Assembly: GCA_017654935.2 (NCBI GenBank)
Contig: CM065694.1
Coordinates: 8,886,719-8,950,718 of the forward strand
DNA from: Phymorhynchus buccinoides
Lineage: Eukaryota > Mollusca > Gastropoda > Neogastropoda > Raphitomidae
Direction: 5' to 3'
DNA: 64,000 nucleotides
Each line of letters begins with the position of its first letter. Positions within the stretch are counted from its first letter, which is position 1. Positions 20,022-31,929 of the stretch are shown piece after piece. The position numbers and the translations under genes are program-made. Below the pieces are notes generated by a model. It worked only from the letters and a program-made list of their open reading frames with translations, was not told where the DNA came from and did no database searches.

Positions 20022-20274
20022 TTAACCCTTTCACTGCCAATGTGGCATTTATGCACCACAATGGTTTCATACCCATGTCACTAAAAGGCATCAAATCAGG
20101 GCTTGTTATCTGAAGACCCTATTTTCTTAATTTTGGGAGGTAAGGATAGGTCTAATGTTATACATTTCACAGATAAATTCCCAATACATGTACTGCAGAT
20201 AATTTTTATTTCTTCCCTGTTCAGTTTAATGGTATTGTTTTGATTAAAACATGACTGGTGGCGAAAGGGTTTAA
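20022..20274. mobile_element. piggyBac-type MITE, family 1, complete copy
   Basis: TTAA at 20022-20025 is followed by CCCTTTCACTGCCA. The right end GGTGGCGAAAGGGT is followed by TTAA at 20271-20274. The interior shares CACTAAAAGGCATCAAAT with the other copies. TTAA duplications plus CCCTTT ends are typical of piggyBac-superfamily MITEs. Confidence 0.8.
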
Positions 20275-20377
20275 AATACCACATGCTGAAAAAAGGGGTG
20301 GGGTTGGGGTGGGTATGTGGGAACTTTGTAGGAAGCCGAGTTTTGTGTGCTCTTGGACTAAAGTAAAAGTTCCTGAA

Positions 20378-20735
20378 GACTGGGTCTTCCTGTCTTCCTG
20401 GGGATGGGTGATGATGAGTAGACTGGGGATGAGTGATGATGAGTAGACTGGGTCCTCCTGTCTTCTGGGGGATGAGTGATGATGAGTAGACTGGGTCCTC
20501 CTGTCTTCTGGGGGATGAGTGATGATGAGTAGACTGGGTCCTCCTGTCTTCTGGGGGATGAGTGATGATGAGTAGACTGGGTCCTCCTGTCTTCCGGGGG
20601 ATGAGTGATGATGAGTAGACTGGGTCCTCCTGTCTTCTGGGGGATGAGTGATGATGAGTAGACTGGGTCCTCATGTCTTCTGGGGGATGAGTGATGATGA
20701 GTAGACTGGTTCTTCATCTTCCTGGGGATGAGTAG
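20378..20735. repeat. 43-bp minisatellite, block 1
   Basis: About eight units of GATGAGTGATGATGAGTAGA followed by CTGGGTCCTCCTGTCTTCTG are spaced 43-44 bp apart. Several frames are open by repetition only. Confidence 0.9.
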
Positions 20736-20900
20736 ACATAATAGAGGTTTATAAAATTGTGCATGGTTTGCATGATTCCCCAACTACTGCACCTCTTTTC
20801 CACTTATCTAGTCATAATACTACTCAGGGACACAATTTTAATCTAACCCAAACACTAATCAACACCAGACAGTTTCATTCATTCTTTACTAATAGAATAA
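20736..20900 (+). mobile_element. LINE C-terminal fragment, plus strand
   Basis: IIEVYKIVHGLHDS is followed by RQFHSFFTNRITNL, typical of the segment after the reverse transcriptase in CR1-like LINEs. It abuts a second LINE in the opposite direction. Confidence 0.6.
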
Positions 20901-22060
20901 CAAATTTAAAGAGAACTGAATGCTGGGACATGATGTCTGAAAAAGGAAAAGTGTAGAGAACAAATAGAACAGGTCCCAGGACTGATCCCTGTGGCACACC
21001 ACAGGAAACAGAGGCTGGGGCAGAGTTGGTGTCCTGAATGGAAACAATCTGGGTATGGTTAGAAAGATAAGAGGTGAACCACTGGAGAACTGTACCACTG
21101 ATGCCGAAGACAGATTCCAAACGAGAAAGAATAGTGTTGTGGTCAATGGTATCAAACGCTGCTGAAAGGTCCAAAAGAATCAGAACTGAGTTTTCCTTCA
21201 TCAAGAGAAAGAAGAAAATCATTAACAACCTTTACTAAAGCAGTTTCAGTACTGTGACCTGGTCTGTAAGCTGACTGAAAAGGATTGAATAAATCATTAG
21301 AATTGAGATGGTCGGAAAGCTGTGATAGAACAATCTGTTCTATGATCTTTGACAAACAAGATAAATTTGAGACAGGTCTGAAATAAATTATTGTGGTCTA
21401 GTGAGGGCTTTTTTAGTACAGGTTTGACAATAGCAGTTTTGTAGACATCAGGAAAGAGACGACAGTGAATCATTGATTATTTTGGTTAGTACAGGTAATA
21501 CAACATCCAAACATTCATACAGCTGAGACGCGGGAATGGGGTCAAGGTCACATGTTTTGGGTGCAGACTTATTCAAAATCTTTAACACATCTTCTTCGGT
21601 GACAGGAGAGAAGTGAGAGAGTGAACTGCCAGTGAAAGGTTTGCCTAGTGGTTGAGAATCTGTCAGCTGTTTATCAAGTTCATTTCTGATTGTTTCAACT
21701 TTCTTGCAAAAGAAATCAGAAAATATGTTAGGCAGAGTGGAAGGAGGATAGATAGTGGGCAGTTGGGAAGATTTTGTGCGAGCAGACAGGCTGTTAGTAA
21801 TATGATATAGTTATTTGCTGGATTTGGCCTCGGAGATCTTGCTAGTGTAAAAAAGAGTCTTAGCTTTGCCAACAAGAAAAGAAACAAAGTTCTTAGCTTT
21901 AGTGTGGATTTGTTTGAGAACAGTCAGTCCACCCTTTCCCTGCTCCTCCGCTCGTCTCCACTGGTCCTCCGTACGTCTCCGCTCCCTCTTTGCTTCCACA
22001 AGCTCGTCACCCAGAAGCCCGAACCAGGGACTGGTGGCCTTTAAAAATCGGATTGACAAA
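20900..22060 (-). mobile_element. CR1/jockey-like LINE reverse transcriptase fragment
   Basis: On the minus strand: a WRRAEEQ linker near 21970, then KIIEQIVLSQLSDHLNSNDL, NPFQSAYRPGHSTETAL, LILLDLSAAFDTIDH, LSNHTQIVSI and GVPQGSVLGPVLFVLYT. Frameshifts are present. The catalytic YADD region is missing at the 20900 end, so it is a truncated, dead copy. Confidence 0.85.
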
Positions 22061-22227
22061 ATATACTTTTTCTACAAATTTGGATGTATATAAAAAACAA
22101 AGCTAAGTGTTAGTATACACTCAAGCCAAAATAAATCCACGGGCAAATAAAATGTTTAAAAAACAATTGATATTTGATACAAAAATCACCACTGATGAGG
22201 GCAAAAGGCTTATAGCCTATAGCCTTA

Positions 22228-22833
22228 TGTGATGTGATGTGATGAGTGATGACGCATAGACTGGGTCTTCCTGGGGTTGAGTGATGACGAGTAGACTGGG
22301 GATGATTGATGATGAATAGACTGGGTCTTCCTGTCTTCCTGGGGATGAGTGATGATGAATAGACTGGGTCTTCCTGGGAATGAGTAGACTAGGTCTTCCT
22401 GGGGATGAGTGATGATGATTAGACTGGGTCTTCATCTTCCTGGGGGTGAGTGATGATGAGTAGACTGGGTCTTCCTGTGGATGAGTGATGATGAGTAGAC
22501 TGGGTCTTCCTGTCTTCCTGGGGATGAGTGATGATGAATAGACTGGGTCTTCCTGGGAATGAGTAGACTAGGTCTTCCTGGGGATGAGTGATGATGATTA
22601 GACTGGGTCTTCATCTTCCTGGGGATGAGTGATGATGAGTAGACTGGGTCTTCCTGTGGATGAGTGATGACGAGTAGACTGGGTCTTCCTGTCTTCCTGG
22701 GGATGAGTGATGATGAGTAGACTGGGGATGAGTGATGAGTAGACTGGGGATGAGTGATGACGAGTAGACTGGGGATGAGTGATGATGAGTAGACTGGGTC
22801 TTCCTGTCTTCCTGGGGATGAGTGATGACGAGG
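22228..22833. repeat. 43-bp minisatellite, block 2
   Basis: This is the same unit as block 1 but more variable (TCTTCCTGGGGATGAGTGAT core), with units of 20 to 66 bp. Blocks 1 and 2 flank the LINE pieces, so the LINEs probably landed in one array. Confidence 0.85.
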
Positions 22834-23154
22834 TAGACATGGAGTGGATCTGGACACAGTACACAGTTGATCTGGCTCTGGTGATGATTTGCATTGGTTG
22901 GTTCAGGTCGATCCGTTGTTGAGGGATGAAGATCCTCTGTTGTTAGCAAGGATTGTCACCGGTGAGCACTGAAAGTATTTCTAAGTTGTTTTTCTTCTTC
23001 TTCCATTACGAATGTCCACCTGCCGTTTATCGGCAATTATTGACATACAGAAGAAGAAGAATAAAAATTGAAGCCTACCACTAGGAATCCCTGGTTTTCA
23101 ATATTTGTTTGGTGCCTACTTTGTGTGGTATGTATTAGCAATAAACATGCTTCT
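22834..23154. other. Unassigned sequence
   Basis: No gene is seen. A short inverted pair of TTCTTCTTCTTCC and GAAGAAGAAGAA flanks 60 bp at 22991-23062. Confidence 0.4.
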
Positions 23155-23400
23155 TGAAACCCCCCCGTGTGGATACCGGGGGTCTTTTGTATAAATATTT
23201 CTCCCACCTTCTGGAAGTTCTGTGCTTTTAACTTCTTCTAATCTGTCACTCTCTTTGAATCTGCCTTTTCCCTTTGCTTACTGTCATCTACTGTCTTTCT
23301 GCCTTACCGGTCCATTCTCCTTTCTTTTTTTCACAAAACGCTTTAAAAAACATTTTCTCCAGCCAAAGTCACACTTGCTGGGCCTATTTCTTAGGCGCAT
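23155..23400 (+). repeat. Interspersed repeat R1, copy 4
   Basis: It shares CCCACCTTCTGGAAGTTCTG, GAATCTGCCTTTTCCCTTTG, TACTGTCATCTACTGTCTTT and GTCCATTCTCC with 49690-50056. Confidence 0.75.
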
Positions 23401-25259
23401 AACAGCAGCATAATGCATCTGCACTCATAATTGACAGGAAACTGTCTAAGCGATTGACAAAGAAGAAAAGAAAACAACTTTTTTTTGAAAAGCCAATTTG
23501 TTAGTATTATTTGGTCATTTTTATTTGATTACACACCATTTGAATTTGATAAAATTGTTGCTTTGCAATTTATCATACATTTTTCAAAATGTGACAATGA
23601 ATAATAATATATGGAATAAACACCATGTTTGTAATTTTAAAGTATTCAAACCATTATGCTTTTTTTGGCTATTGCCACATCAAACAGTAAATTGAAATGT
23701 AGGATATATACTGTTTACACCCCAAATAGGGGATATTGCGTTTTGTAAGATCACCATGGCTTCAATAATAAAATTATAAGTTTTTTCAATTTGAGAGCAA
23801 ACGTATGTTATTTCTTGAGCTTAAAATTGAAGACTAAATTAATTTCAAAATGTCACGTAATTGACAGAGGAGACAGACATCAATGGGTGCAACATTCAAA
23901 AAAATAGTTGTAAAACTGTTGAAAATGTGTTGGGCCACGGTTTCTTGCAATGCATAGACATCTGATTGAAAATGGTCTTGGGATCTTGTAAACCAAATGT
24001 CCCATATGTGCCTTCCCAGGTCGAGAGGACGTAAAATCCAAATTACTGTACTCTTGTAAACCATGGGTTTCATAGATATGAAGGGGATCTTTCACAAAAT
24101 GTGCTCTGTGGAGACGCGTATTGTCATTTAGGAGGTTGAAATTTGCCCAAAGCTGGCATTTTAGAATTTCAGCTTGCATCATTGTAACGATCATACGATG
24201 ATATAGGGACACCAGGAAAAACCATTAATCCTCCAGAAAACATTCAGGAGGCTGTTCTAGATCATGACGAAGCATTGCCTTGAATGTCTTTTAGCAAACT
24301 GGCCCATCAATCTGTTAACTGTGTAAAGGTGTTTCGTTATTTCGACTAACACACCCACTGATGTTTATTCAAATTATTGCCTCTGGTAATAACGTGACAC
24401 TTTAAAATTGATTTCTTTCTTTGATTTTACAGCCAAAAAAGGAATTTTTATTATTTTCACATGAAATTAAGTTCATGGTCTGTTTATTAAACACATGGTG
24501 ACATTGCAAAGTCAATATGCCCTAATTTTGGTGATAAGTGTGTATGTTTAATTTTTCGCATTATCGTTATTCATTGTTAAAAAAGATACATAACATTAAT
24601 AAGTTACCATATTTGTGATAGGGTTAAAGATTTTGGCCAAACTGTAGATTTGATCAACTACCACCCCCCCCCCCCCCCCCCCATTTACCACCCCAACCCA
24701 CACAAAGTTGACGGGTCTCAATCTTGAAGTTTGGTTCTTTTATTTTCATGACAATTACCCTAAGCTGATTAAAACCTATCCTTTTCCTGGGAACAGCAGA
24801 ATGTTGCTTCACAGTGGAAAGTTTCCATGTAAACATTTCATGTGGGAAATTTAAATTGAAACTTTTTCACAATTTTATTTTGATCACTCAAACTTGTATG
24901 CATCGCATGAAAACCCAAGTTATGTAATAGTATTACCAGAAAGCCTAAATGTTATACAAAGTGATTACTTCTCAGCCTACCAACCTTGCAAAGAATGAAC
25001 TTATGAAGCCAACTTTCTCACTTCCCACATGGAAGGTGAAAAGGTGGGAGGTGTTAAATTTGAATACGAATGTTTAAAGAGGGTAAACGGATAAGCGCAT
25101 GCTTCTTTACACCATGCCCTAGAGGGGAAAAAGCAAAAGTAAGTATAAATTTTAAAAAATAAAATAAAATATAAAAAGCATTAAGAATAGAAAATAACAC
25201 CAGGCATGTTCACAGTAAATTGAATAACATGAAACAAAATTCAAGTTCAAATGAACAGC
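23401..25259. other. AT-rich intergenic sequence
   Basis: No convincing gene. It contains a short reverse fragment of the 210-bp SINE-like element near 23985-24020 (AATGTCCCATATGTG then GAGAGGACGTAAAAT) and a C run at 24664-24682. Confidence 0.5.
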
Positions 25260-25276
25260 TCATTCACGTACTCGCG

Positions 25277-25277
<1 letters not shown>

Positions 25278-25308
<31 letters not shown>
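25278..25308. repeat. (CA)n microsatellite
   Basis: Short CA repeat in intergenic DNA. Confidence 0.85.
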
Positions 25309-25310
<2 letters not shown>

Positions 25311-25559
25311 TACAGTATACCCCACAACCATGCAAAACATGCATTCATACTCTCTTGTGGTGTGTGCGAACACACAGGTGCAAATATGCTCATGCAATAC
25401 AGAACACTAATAAGCCTACGTTATAGAGAACAGTATATTTATTTTAAAAAACAGCTAATATTTCAAGGAATTTATTAACTTCTCTCTTCTAGCGCCATGT
25501 ATATTTTTAATATTTTGGTTGTCCCTTGCATCTCAACTGACAAGAAGGGGTAACTATTT

Positions 25560-25990
25560 TTTTCGAGTGTGCATGCGTTGATTCAACGGAAGAAACGGTG
25601 ACATAAGCTCTAAAAGCAGACAAACACATGGCAGGGTACTTGGCAGTGAATGTCTTTGCATTTGGTGGGAGTGCAGAGTGATGTACTGGGCGAATGTATT
25701 CGCCCCTGGTGCTATCTACGAGGTGTTTTTGATATGTTATTTTAAAGGATGAGACACTTATTAGGTTTTTACTGCTATTTTCCAATTCATTCCATAGTTT
25801 GCTACCGGAGTATGGAAGGGATGTCATAAACAGGTTTGTTCTTGGGCAAGGAATATAAATGATACTTTTGTTACGAATGTTAGTAATAGGAAATCGTTTG
25901 CATAGATATGCCGGTGTCAGTTTATACATAATTTTGTACATGAAAATAACTTTGTTGAGGTAAAACTTAGTCTGAGGGATGAATGCCTTA
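25560..25990 (-). mobile_element. LINE C-terminal fragment
   Basis: On the minus strand, YKIMYKLTPAYLCKRF is followed by TSLPYSGSKLWNELENSSKN and SSFKITYQKHL, the usual last part of a CR1/L2-like ORF2. It is 5'-truncated. Confidence 0.65.
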
Positions 25991-26178
25991 GAAGTTCCTT
26001 ATAATGACTATTTTGAAGTGAAGAAGGTTTAAGAAGAAAGTATGGCAACTGAGACAGTGAATGAGTTCACAATGATCACCACCTGTAATGTAGGTGAAAT
26101 GGTGGGAGTAAACAAATCAGCTTTAGTCAGCTGCAGACTACAAACTCTTCGTATATTCGTGCTTTTACTTACCAATTA

Positions 26179-26335
26179 TCAAACCGCATACTTGAAGCCA
26201 GCATGTCTCTCCGAGGGATACTTGGCCCTGATTGCAGTAACAAGACATGCTGGCAGAGGGATCCTGTTGCCCTTGCCCAGTGTCGACCGCCAGATCCAAC
26301 GCACAAAGTTGCAGTAGGCAACATGCCTGTAGGTT
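26179..26335 (-). CDS. P2X7-like gene last exon
   Basis: Acceptor AATTTCAG at 26336. It encodes TYRHVAYCNFVRWIWRSTLG and on to FKYAV, stop TGA at 26181-26179, with TAA in frame directly after. Confidence 0.75.
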
Positions 26336-27704
26336 CTGAAATTGAATACCATGTAACCAGTACATTATGATTTAAAAAAACATTATGCTGTCCGGATACT
26401 GGGAAATGAAGATCAGTGGTTTAAATTATTAATTACTAACCATTATTACAGCAAAACTCAGTTATTAAAGGGGAGTTGATATTGAAGGGAGGTAGTTGTT
26501 TGTTTGCTTATATCCGAAACTCAGATATGTTTCTGATATAAGAAGACATTTTGAAGTTTTCTTTCTTATAACCGAGTTGAATGGAAAAAAGTGGTAAAAA
26601 TAAAAGAGAAAAAAGGAAATTAAAGACAAACAGAAACATAAAACGAAGAGAAAATGCTTGTACATGTACCTATTTTGGTGCATTTAAAAAAGGAAAAGGA
26701 AAGGAAGAAAAGATAAAAAAAAGAACAGAACAGAAAATTACAAACAAAAATGAAAGCAGAAGTGTTCGTGAGTTGCATGATGAGCAAGCAAGATAGCAGA
26801 GAGCAGATGAATGATTGGGTGTGGTGTGAGAGTAACATATTTGTTTAAATGTAAATTTCTCTTTCATGTTTTTAATTAATATTTTAATTTCAATGTGTTT
26901 ATGGCCAGGTCGGCACATTATTTTATAACATCCACAAACTTCTTGTAAAATTGTTCCCATTTTGGAACAGGTGGGGAAGGAGTGTGGATGGGAAAACAAA
27001 TGAAGTAAAATTATTCTTACTTGTGTGGTCTCCTATGCTCATAATCGTCTTTCCATTTACTCCTGGCCAGTCTCTTCAAGAGGACAATCGTTGATTCAAT
27101 GCTGTGTCTGAAGAACAAAGAAGAAAATACCAGTATTTTCATTAAAGAATAGTATTCTGTATGACAATAACTTCAGGTGAGAAAATGCAAAATATGTTTA
27201 GTGTCTGAAGTAACATGATTTCAATAACTTATGGCATAAAAATTACTGGTAGGGTTTTACACTTTCCAAGTAAGGGACTTGGAGCAATGAAGAAGAAGTG
27301 TAAATTTGTGAGAACATCAGCAGCAAGTAACACACTTTCATAAAAATTAAATTACCTTCACCAAAGTAACACTCACACACAATGTATAAGATAATTTTGC
27401 AAAGGCATGTCAATAAATTATAAACAGTTATCCAAACATATCTTTTTTGTAAAGGCATTTTCAATTTATAATTTGTGCTGGCTTCCAATTATAATTTTGT
27501 ATTTCAAGTAAATTGAGTTCCTTAATTTTTTTAAAAATTAAAAAATACCTTGATAGGCAGTTGCTGAAAACTCCTTCATGGCTGGTGATGCAAAGTTGGC
27601 CATCCTCCATTTTGCTGACAACTTTTGCATAATCATGACAGCAAGTCCTTTCGGCTGGTTTCTGGTCCGGCCACACAGTGCAATTTCCACATTTGCACCA
27701 TGAT
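26179..27704 (-). CDS. P2X7-like cysteine-rich domain protein, three C-terminal exons
   Basis: Minus-strand exons 27704-27549, 27107-27021 and 26335-26179 join with matching phases (2, 2, 2) and GT-AG introns, giving about 133 C-terminal residues ending FKYAV and TGA. Visible motifs are WCKCGNC, ERTCCHDY, CITSHEGVF, NCLS, TYRHVAYCNFVRWIW, LGKGNRIPLPACLVTAIR and KYPSERHAGFKY. This is the zinc-binding cysteine domain known from the intracellular end of P2X7 and from many invertebrate proteins that lack a channel; here the channel part is not seen. Upstream exons lie beyond 27704 and were not found. The gene converges on the THAP gene. Function is unknown; I infer a zinc-binding, possibly protein- or nucleic-acid-binding module. 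Confidence 0.75.
27021..27107 (-). CDS. P2X7-like gene exon, 87 nt linker
   Basis: Acceptor TTGTTCTTCAG and donor ACACAA|GTAAGA. It encodes HSIESTIVLLKRLARSKW and then DDYEHRRPHK, matching the helical linker before the YRH-AY motif in the family. Confidence 0.7.
27549..27704 (-). CDS. P2X7-like gene exon, WCKCGNC motif
   Basis: Acceptor TGCCTCTCCAG and donor ATCAAG|GTATTT. The first base completes a codon and two bases are left over. Cysteine-rich: W-C-x-C-x-x-C, C-C-H, C-I-T-x-H. Confidence 0.75.
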
Positions 27705-29475
27705 CTGGAGAGGCAAACAGAAAGAGTTTTGAACAATTGGATAATGTACATCTAGAACTACTGCTTACTGTCAACAATTTAAAATAATTCATTGTTGCAC
27801 ATTTTAAACTAATAATTATAATTAGAATACATAATATTTCTGTTGTGCATTTCAGGAAAAAACAGAATGGATTCCAGTTAAATGATTGACAAATGATTTT
27901 TTTTCATGCGGAAATTACACAAAATTACATCTAAATAATGTTTTGTTATATTTTAAAATGTACATGTTCAGTGGTGCTGACAATATTTGAGATGGCTCCT
28001 TTTTATTCCTTAACTCATACATTTTACGATTAATAAGTGTTTAGCCTTCAGGTTTTGCCATTTTATTAAAAACTTTTTGAGGTACTTGGCTAACAATGAT
28101 TTTGATCACTCAATGATCTGGTTCTGGTTATGGTTCAGTATGTTGCAGAAACTACATCCGACGATAAATTGCAACAGAACTAGGAGGGCTCATGTACATA
28201 CACTGTAAATGAAAATATAGAAGGAGGAATACCTACTGCTTACCCAGGGTGAATACCATTAAGCCTCCCAGTTCAGCCCAGCAGCTCATGTCTCAAAGCA
28301 AGCAAAAATGAAGAAAAAACACACACAAAAACAACCAACTAGTGGTTAGTGGTTGCATGCTCCATGGTGATCTGATGCAAATGCACTAATGTGGCCTTTC
28401 TCAGTTGGTTGCAAACCATGGCAGGAGCTGTGCCGGTCGGAGTTCGCCCCCGGGTACCGCTACAGTAGCCGGATTGGTTTTGCACATATACTACCAAAAA
28501 CCGCTATGGTCCACTTTTTTTTCTTTTTTTTTTTTTTTTTTTTTAATCATACAGATCCACACTAGGTTTTATTTCATGTTCACTTTCCCCTTCCATTAGG
28601 CTACTTATATCTGCTCAACTTTCTATTTTCTTGTTTTCTTACTACCCCCCCAAAGTGCAGGAGAATCTTCAGCCTGATGAAGTTGACTGCCTGAGGTGAA
28701 GAACAGGAAGAAGTCCGGATGAAGAAGGAGAGAATTATATCAGTGATACACAAACATTTCTGTCATTTTTAGGAAATTGGCCCATTAAAATTGCAAATGT
28801 CCTGTGACAATTGTCCTCTTGTATTAATATGGAAGTGGACTTGTGTCCTATTGTTTTTGTAAGTAAATTTACAGCAAGGCCATTAATAACAATGGATGTT
28901 CTGTGATTAGCACAGGGGAGGTGAGGAAGTCTTTCTATGAGTTGTCAGTTCTGTGAGAGGTATCCATTTTGGTATAATTATATTAGGTAGGGATTCTAAT
29001 ATGTTTTAAAGATTACAGTTTGCAACACATCATATATATATATATAGTGTAAAGGAAACTTAATCTGATGAAATAAATGTGGGATTGTTAGTGATAATAA
29101 ATTTGGGTGGGAAATAGTAAAGGTTTTGAAAAAAAAGCTCATTATGATGTCATACTGCAGTTAAAGTGGTTCTTATTGTATGTGTTTTATGCACAGTATT
29201 GTCAAAGTGTTCTATATGTATGTTCATTCTTAGTTGAAGTACGGAGTACACATTGGCAATACTTTCATAATTATAATGCTTTATGTAATTTGAATTATAT
29301 ACTTTTAAAAGTACAAATAATGCTACTAACTGCCCATAATGCTAAATAAACTGTGTTATTTCACTTTCGTTACTTTGTGCAATTTGTTGGAAACAAGCTT
29401 GATGAAGGATAGGTACAGAATTAATGAAAGTGTGTTGGACTTTAAGAGATGAGTGTGGAAATAACACACACACAC
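27705..29475. other. AT-rich intergenic or 5' intronic sequence
   Basis: It should hold the upstream part of the P2X7-like gene, but I could not identify an exon. A T run lies at 28511-28542 and a TATATA run at 29035-29045. Confidence 0.4.
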
Positions 29476-29479
29476 ACAC

Positions 29480-29556
29480 GACCGCGCGGCTACGCCCATG
29501 TCACAAGCCTGAGGGATTATGAGCCAGTGACTCAACCAACTGAGCTACAGAGCTTC
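29480..29556 (-). mobile_element. tRNA-derived SINE head or tRNA-Met-like pseudogene
   Basis: On the minus strand, TGTAGCTCAGTTGGTTGAG is an A-box-bearing D arm, followed by GGCTCATAATCC, an anticodon-like CAT loop. No good B box (GTTCGAATC) follows, so it is not a working tRNA gene. Confidence 0.5.
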
Positions 29557-30189
29557 AAAAAACCCAACCACAACAGTTGAAGGTTGTGTGTAGGTATTGT
29601 GAAATTTAAACCTTGATTACCACAAACTAATAACATTTTAGCTGAAGCCGCATTTGTGGTGTTTGGCCATAAGGTAGGGCCGTATTTTACAACCCCGGAC
29701 ATAAAGACAGGCTTTAATTACTACTAAACTTAACTAGCATTATTCCCTTACTATTAACAAACATAGCCCTCTTACTATGACTCCTATAGAGTTCAGTACC
29801 CCACCCCACCCACCCCCTTAAAAAGGAAATTGGTAAACAGCACGACTAGACATCCCAAAGACTGAAAGAGAGATCCACACAAGACGGCGACATAGGCCTA
29901 CATTTTATTGACTTTTCCACATCATTTGCTTCTCAAATCATATTCATAGTCTAGATTAAGATCCCTTATAATGCATAGTAGGTCTACAATTTTCGACACG
30001 GCGAAGGCGGATGAAAAAGAAGCAAAAGACTTGATCTCTATAATACTCTTTCACTTATGCTAGGGCCCATATTTCACATAATTTGCCTCGTTTCGTCTTG
30101 TTATGGGCCGATTGTAGGCCTACATCTACTGATCTAGGCCTGCGTTTTCAATTGCACAGTATCAACATTAACGATTCCCAGAAGGCCTA
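29557..30189. other. Unassigned sequence
   Basis: No gene or repeat is recognised apart from short C-rich runs near 29800-29818. Confidence 0.4.
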
Positions 30190-30562
30190 TTTAATAAGTG
30201 AGTGCTAAAACCTCTTCGCAAACTGGAACTCCATATCCATACCCTATTAGATATGAACTTCGTTCTGCTAAATCATTCCAGTCTTTCAAAACCTATATTA
30301 AAACTCACCTCTTCCAGCAGTAGGCTACCTCCGATTTCTTCCTTGACCTGTTTCTGAGAGTGCGTGCGCGCGCGTGCATGTTTTTGTGTGGGGGTGTGCG
30401 CGTGTTGTCGCTGTGTGCGTGTTTGTGATGGCGAATATTTTAGTAGTTTATTTAAATATTTAAGATCAATATTTATTAATTCAAATAATTTGTGAAAAAC
30501 AATCAAATCAAAAGAGAAACGGCGCTCTATAAATGTTAGTTATTATATTATTATTGGAGGCT
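30190..30562 (+). mobile_element. LINE 3' end with GCGCTCTATAAAT tail
   Basis: GTPYPYPIRYELRSAKSFQS then FKTYIKTHLFQQ and a stop is the C terminus of a CR1-like ORF2. The 3' UTR is interrupted by a GT-rich run and ends CGGCGCTCTATAAATG with an ATT tail. Confidence 0.65.
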
Positions 30563-30598
30563 TCCTCTTAGCCTCCATATTAGTTTCGGGCAGGGCAT

Positions 30599-30666
30599 CA
30601 CGTGACTTTTTACTGTGGAGATCACGTGATTTGGGTCCAGTTCCATGGTCCATGGATCAGCACGTG
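30599..30666. promoter_or_regulatory. Cluster of three CACGTG E-boxes
   Basis: CACGTG occurs at 30599-30604, 30623-30628 and 30661-30666, each followed by A. A related sequence around ATGAATATGC is found at 30795-30807 and 35818-35829. No adjacent gene start was found, so function is unproven. Confidence 0.3.
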
Positions 30667-30866
30667 ACCTGCTGGGCGCATCAGAGTTGTCTTCCCTTTG
30701 TCATTGAAGTTGTCTGCCCTTTTTAATTGAGCGTGCGACTCTACATGTAATGTAGGTCCGTGGGTGCGATGCACTGGTGGATCATTGAGAACCTCATGAA
30801 TATGCATCAGCCTAACAGACTGGTGACCAGAACATGTTAACCGACAGAGTTAGGCTATGACTGCGT

Positions 30867-30946
<80 letters not shown>

Positions 30947-31472
30947 TATGTTAAATATAATTAAGTTTGATTTAATAATGTGTATGTGTTTTATTCTAAT
31001 TTCTTCATTTTACAGACAAGTGTGTAATGTTGGCTTAGGCTTGATTTTCTCATGTTATATATAAAAATATTAGTGTCGTTTTTTATATTTGTTAAAAATG
31101 ATGATGAAACGTATGATTTATTTTGCTTGTCTGTTAGTTGAATGTATATTTGAAACTTGAGTGTATAAGGTAGGATTAGGTTTGATTTTGTCGAGTGTAT
31201 ATGCTAATTTACAAATTAGTGCATGTAAAAAATAAATACTTATATAAAGTAAGAATAAGTTCGATGATGTCATGGATATGTATTTACTATGATTTTATAA
31301 CGTGTGTGTGTTTACTATTAGGTTTATTTTTTAGTTGAATATGCGAAGTAGGCCTACAAGTAACTAGGCTCGACTTTGTCATGTATCAGTGTTTATAATG
31401 TTATGATTGTTAAAGCTATGCTTCACTCTCTCACTCAGTCTATCTATTTCTGTCTCTGTCTCTGTCTGTCTC

Positions 31473-31559
<87 letters not shown>

Positions 31560-31724
31560 GTGTGTGCGCGCGCGTGTGTGTGTTTAGTGTCATAAAATAA
31601 TTATTTAGTATACAAATTTAGTTTTTTCATTTTTAGGCTTATATTGTTATATTTTGTCTATTGTGAATGTTTATATTTATGTAACGAAAAGTGTTTCTTT
31701 GATATTGTATTGGGGATCCTGTAT

Positions 31725-31880
31725 GATGAGAGAGAGAGGGAAAGAGATAGAGAGAAGGGGGACAGAGAGGGGGAGAGGGGGAGAGAGAGAGGGGGAGAGG
31801 GGAGGGGAGAGGGGAGAGAGGGGAGGGAGAGAGGGAGAGGGGGAGGGAGGGAGAGAGAGAGGGGGGAGAGAGAGAGAGTA
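31725..31880. repeat. Purine-rich (GA/GGA)n tract
   Basis: About 155 bp of G/A only on the plus strand, opposite in polarity to the neighbouring CT tracts. Confidence 0.9.
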
Positions 31881-31929
31881 TGGGCCGTGTGTACGCACGT
31901 ATTAATTGGTGCATTCCTTCCTGTTACTT

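Noticed and set aside
20096..20783. Frames of 141-192 codons with a repeating HHHSSPRRQEDPVYSSSLI pattern
   Set aside because: They are a by-product of a 43-bp minisatellite without stops; the repeat is open in more than one frame and shows no start or splice context.
28405..28480. Possible tRNA-like B box (GAGTTCGCCCCCG)
   Set aside because: No A box at the right distance and no cloverleaf.
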